Below, one piece after another: positions 14,686 to 15,130 of a DNA stretch of 15,130 nucleotides. The DNA is from an uncultured Bacilli bacterium. GTDB taxonomy: Bacteria > Bacillota_I > Bacilli_A > RF39 > UBA660. Below the pieces are notes generated by a model that saw nothing but the letters and a program-made list of their open reading frames with translations, searched no databases and was not told the DNA's origin. Position 1 is the first letter of the stretch, and every line of letters begins with the position of its first letter. Position numbers and translations under genes: made by a program. The stretch lies in contig CAKORH010000005.1 of assembly GCA_934101235.1 (NCBI GenBank), positions 1 to 15,130 of the forward strand, in the 5' to 3' direction.

Positions 14686-15130
14686 AAACACATTCTACGT
14701 AAGTATCACTAAGACACTTAATTGCACAACAACAAGATAAGTCCATAGTGAAGAAACTATTTGTAGCAATGTAAGGCATTGAATTGCAACAGCTTTCTTG
14801 AGGATTTAATGCAAGTACTCTAAATGTACAACAATTTCCATCTAATTTTTCAACTCTAAATACATTAGAGCAATCACTGCAACAAGCGCTTACTTGAGTA
14901 TTAGAACAAACACTAGTATTATCTTTATCTATAGGCATACTCCATGGAGTTCCGTTTCCACAGCATGTATATAGCATAACTGGACGAGTATTACATACTA
15001 AGCAATTAGGACCTCCTCCAAGCATTGGTCTATCGCAAGAATCTAAACAATTATCTGGGCATGCATTTTGTTGTAGAACAAGTATAACTTTTAATATCTC
15101 TCCGATGCAATTTGTAGTTTTTTCATTACA
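14684..15130 (-). CDS. Cys-rich spore coat protein, CotY/CotZ-like, 5' end outside the window
   Basis: The frame stays open from the stop at 14684 to the window edge, giving at least 148 residues; an internal ATG at 15023-15025 is not the true start because coding-like sequence continues upstream. About 22 of the 148 residues are Cys, many in pairs (TCCGNG, SACCSDC, GNCC, ESCC, SCCC). The layout fits the CotY/CotZ family, which forms disulfide-linked outer layers of Bacillus spores: an N-terminal CIGEILKVILVLQ helix, a CPDNCLDSC segment, a PVMLYTCCGNGTPW strand and the hallmark NVFRVEKLDGNCCTFRVLALNP. Expression would be expected late in sporulation, in the mother cell. The promoter and start lie beyond the window. 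No other coat gene is visible here. Confidence 0.8.
   Translation of the reverse strand, partial: CNEKTTNCIGEILKVILVLQQNACPDNCLDSCDRPMLGGGPNCLVCNTRPVMLYTCCGNGTPWSMPIDKDNTSVCSNTQVSACCSDCSNVFRVEKLDGNCCTFRVLALNPQESCCNSMPYIATNSFFTMDLSCCCAIKCLSDTYVECV

Noticed and set aside
1..15130. Alternative genetic code (TGA as Trp, TAG as sense, AGG as Met)
   Set aside because: Trp is encoded by TGG throughout. TGA ends the flippase gene and TAG ends the binding-protein gene at sensible places. AGG stands at conserved Arg positions in the permease, ornithine carbamoyltransferase and carbamate kinase. The arcA TAG is the only exception.

Overview
The window is very AT-rich, with standard-code genes that mostly end in TAA, strong Shine-Dalgarno sites (AGGAG, GGTGAT) and short AT-rich intrinsic terminators. 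Together with a lipoprotein-type binding protein, this points to a low-GC Gram-positive bacterium of the Bacilli/Mollicutes side, plausibly an uncultured host-associated lineage. UGG is the only Trp codon seen, and AGG reads as Arg at conserved positions, so I see no recoding. A Cys-rich CotY/CotZ-like spore coat gene at the right edge, and a SpoVB-like flippase at the left, suggest a spore-forming lineage or one descended from spore formers.

Layout. 1-1088: a leader with two inverted repeats and a 313-residue protein with a SAM-binding-like fold (DUF3419-like), whose terminator lies inside coding sequence shared with the convergent flippase gene. 1067-3410: a SpoVB/MurJ-type flippase (minus strand), then a divergent long-form RpiB/LacA/LacB isomerase and the nucleoid protein HU. 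3470-4480: a monocistronic gene for a single-pass membrane protein with a long Lys/Glu-rich cytoplasmic region, function unknown. 4483-4949: rplS (ribosomal protein L19) with a structured leader and its own terminator. 4961-7671: a degenerate PfkB-like protein with an Asn-rich tail, a stand-alone Smr-domain protein and the ribosome-assembly GTPase Obg. 7708-9886: a three-gene polar amino acid ABC importer (lipoprotein, permease, ATPase). 9897-14654: an arginine deiminase operon arcA-arcB-arcC plus a YfcC-type antiporter. 14659-15130: the spore coat gene on the minus strand, cut by the window edge.

How it works together. The importer and the arc operon form an arginine (or citrulline) utilisation block. 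Arginine would be deiminated to citrulline by ArcA, split by ArcB to ornithine and carbamoyl phosphate, and converted to ATP, NH3 and CO2 by ArcC, with the YfcC-type carrier likely exchanging arginine or citrulline for ornithine. The striking defect is in arcA: one in-frame TAG lies three codons before the catalytic Glu, and the frame lacks its expected stop and runs on through the arcB ribosome binding site and start. Everything else in the block looks intact.

No tRNA, rRNA, CRISPR array, insertion sequence or phage gene is visible, and no gene-free stretch exceeds about 150 bases. I do not see a convincing new multi-gene system. The best leads are the arcA lesion, the degenerate PfkB-like protein, the Lys/Glu-rich membrane protein and the Cys-rich coat protein.
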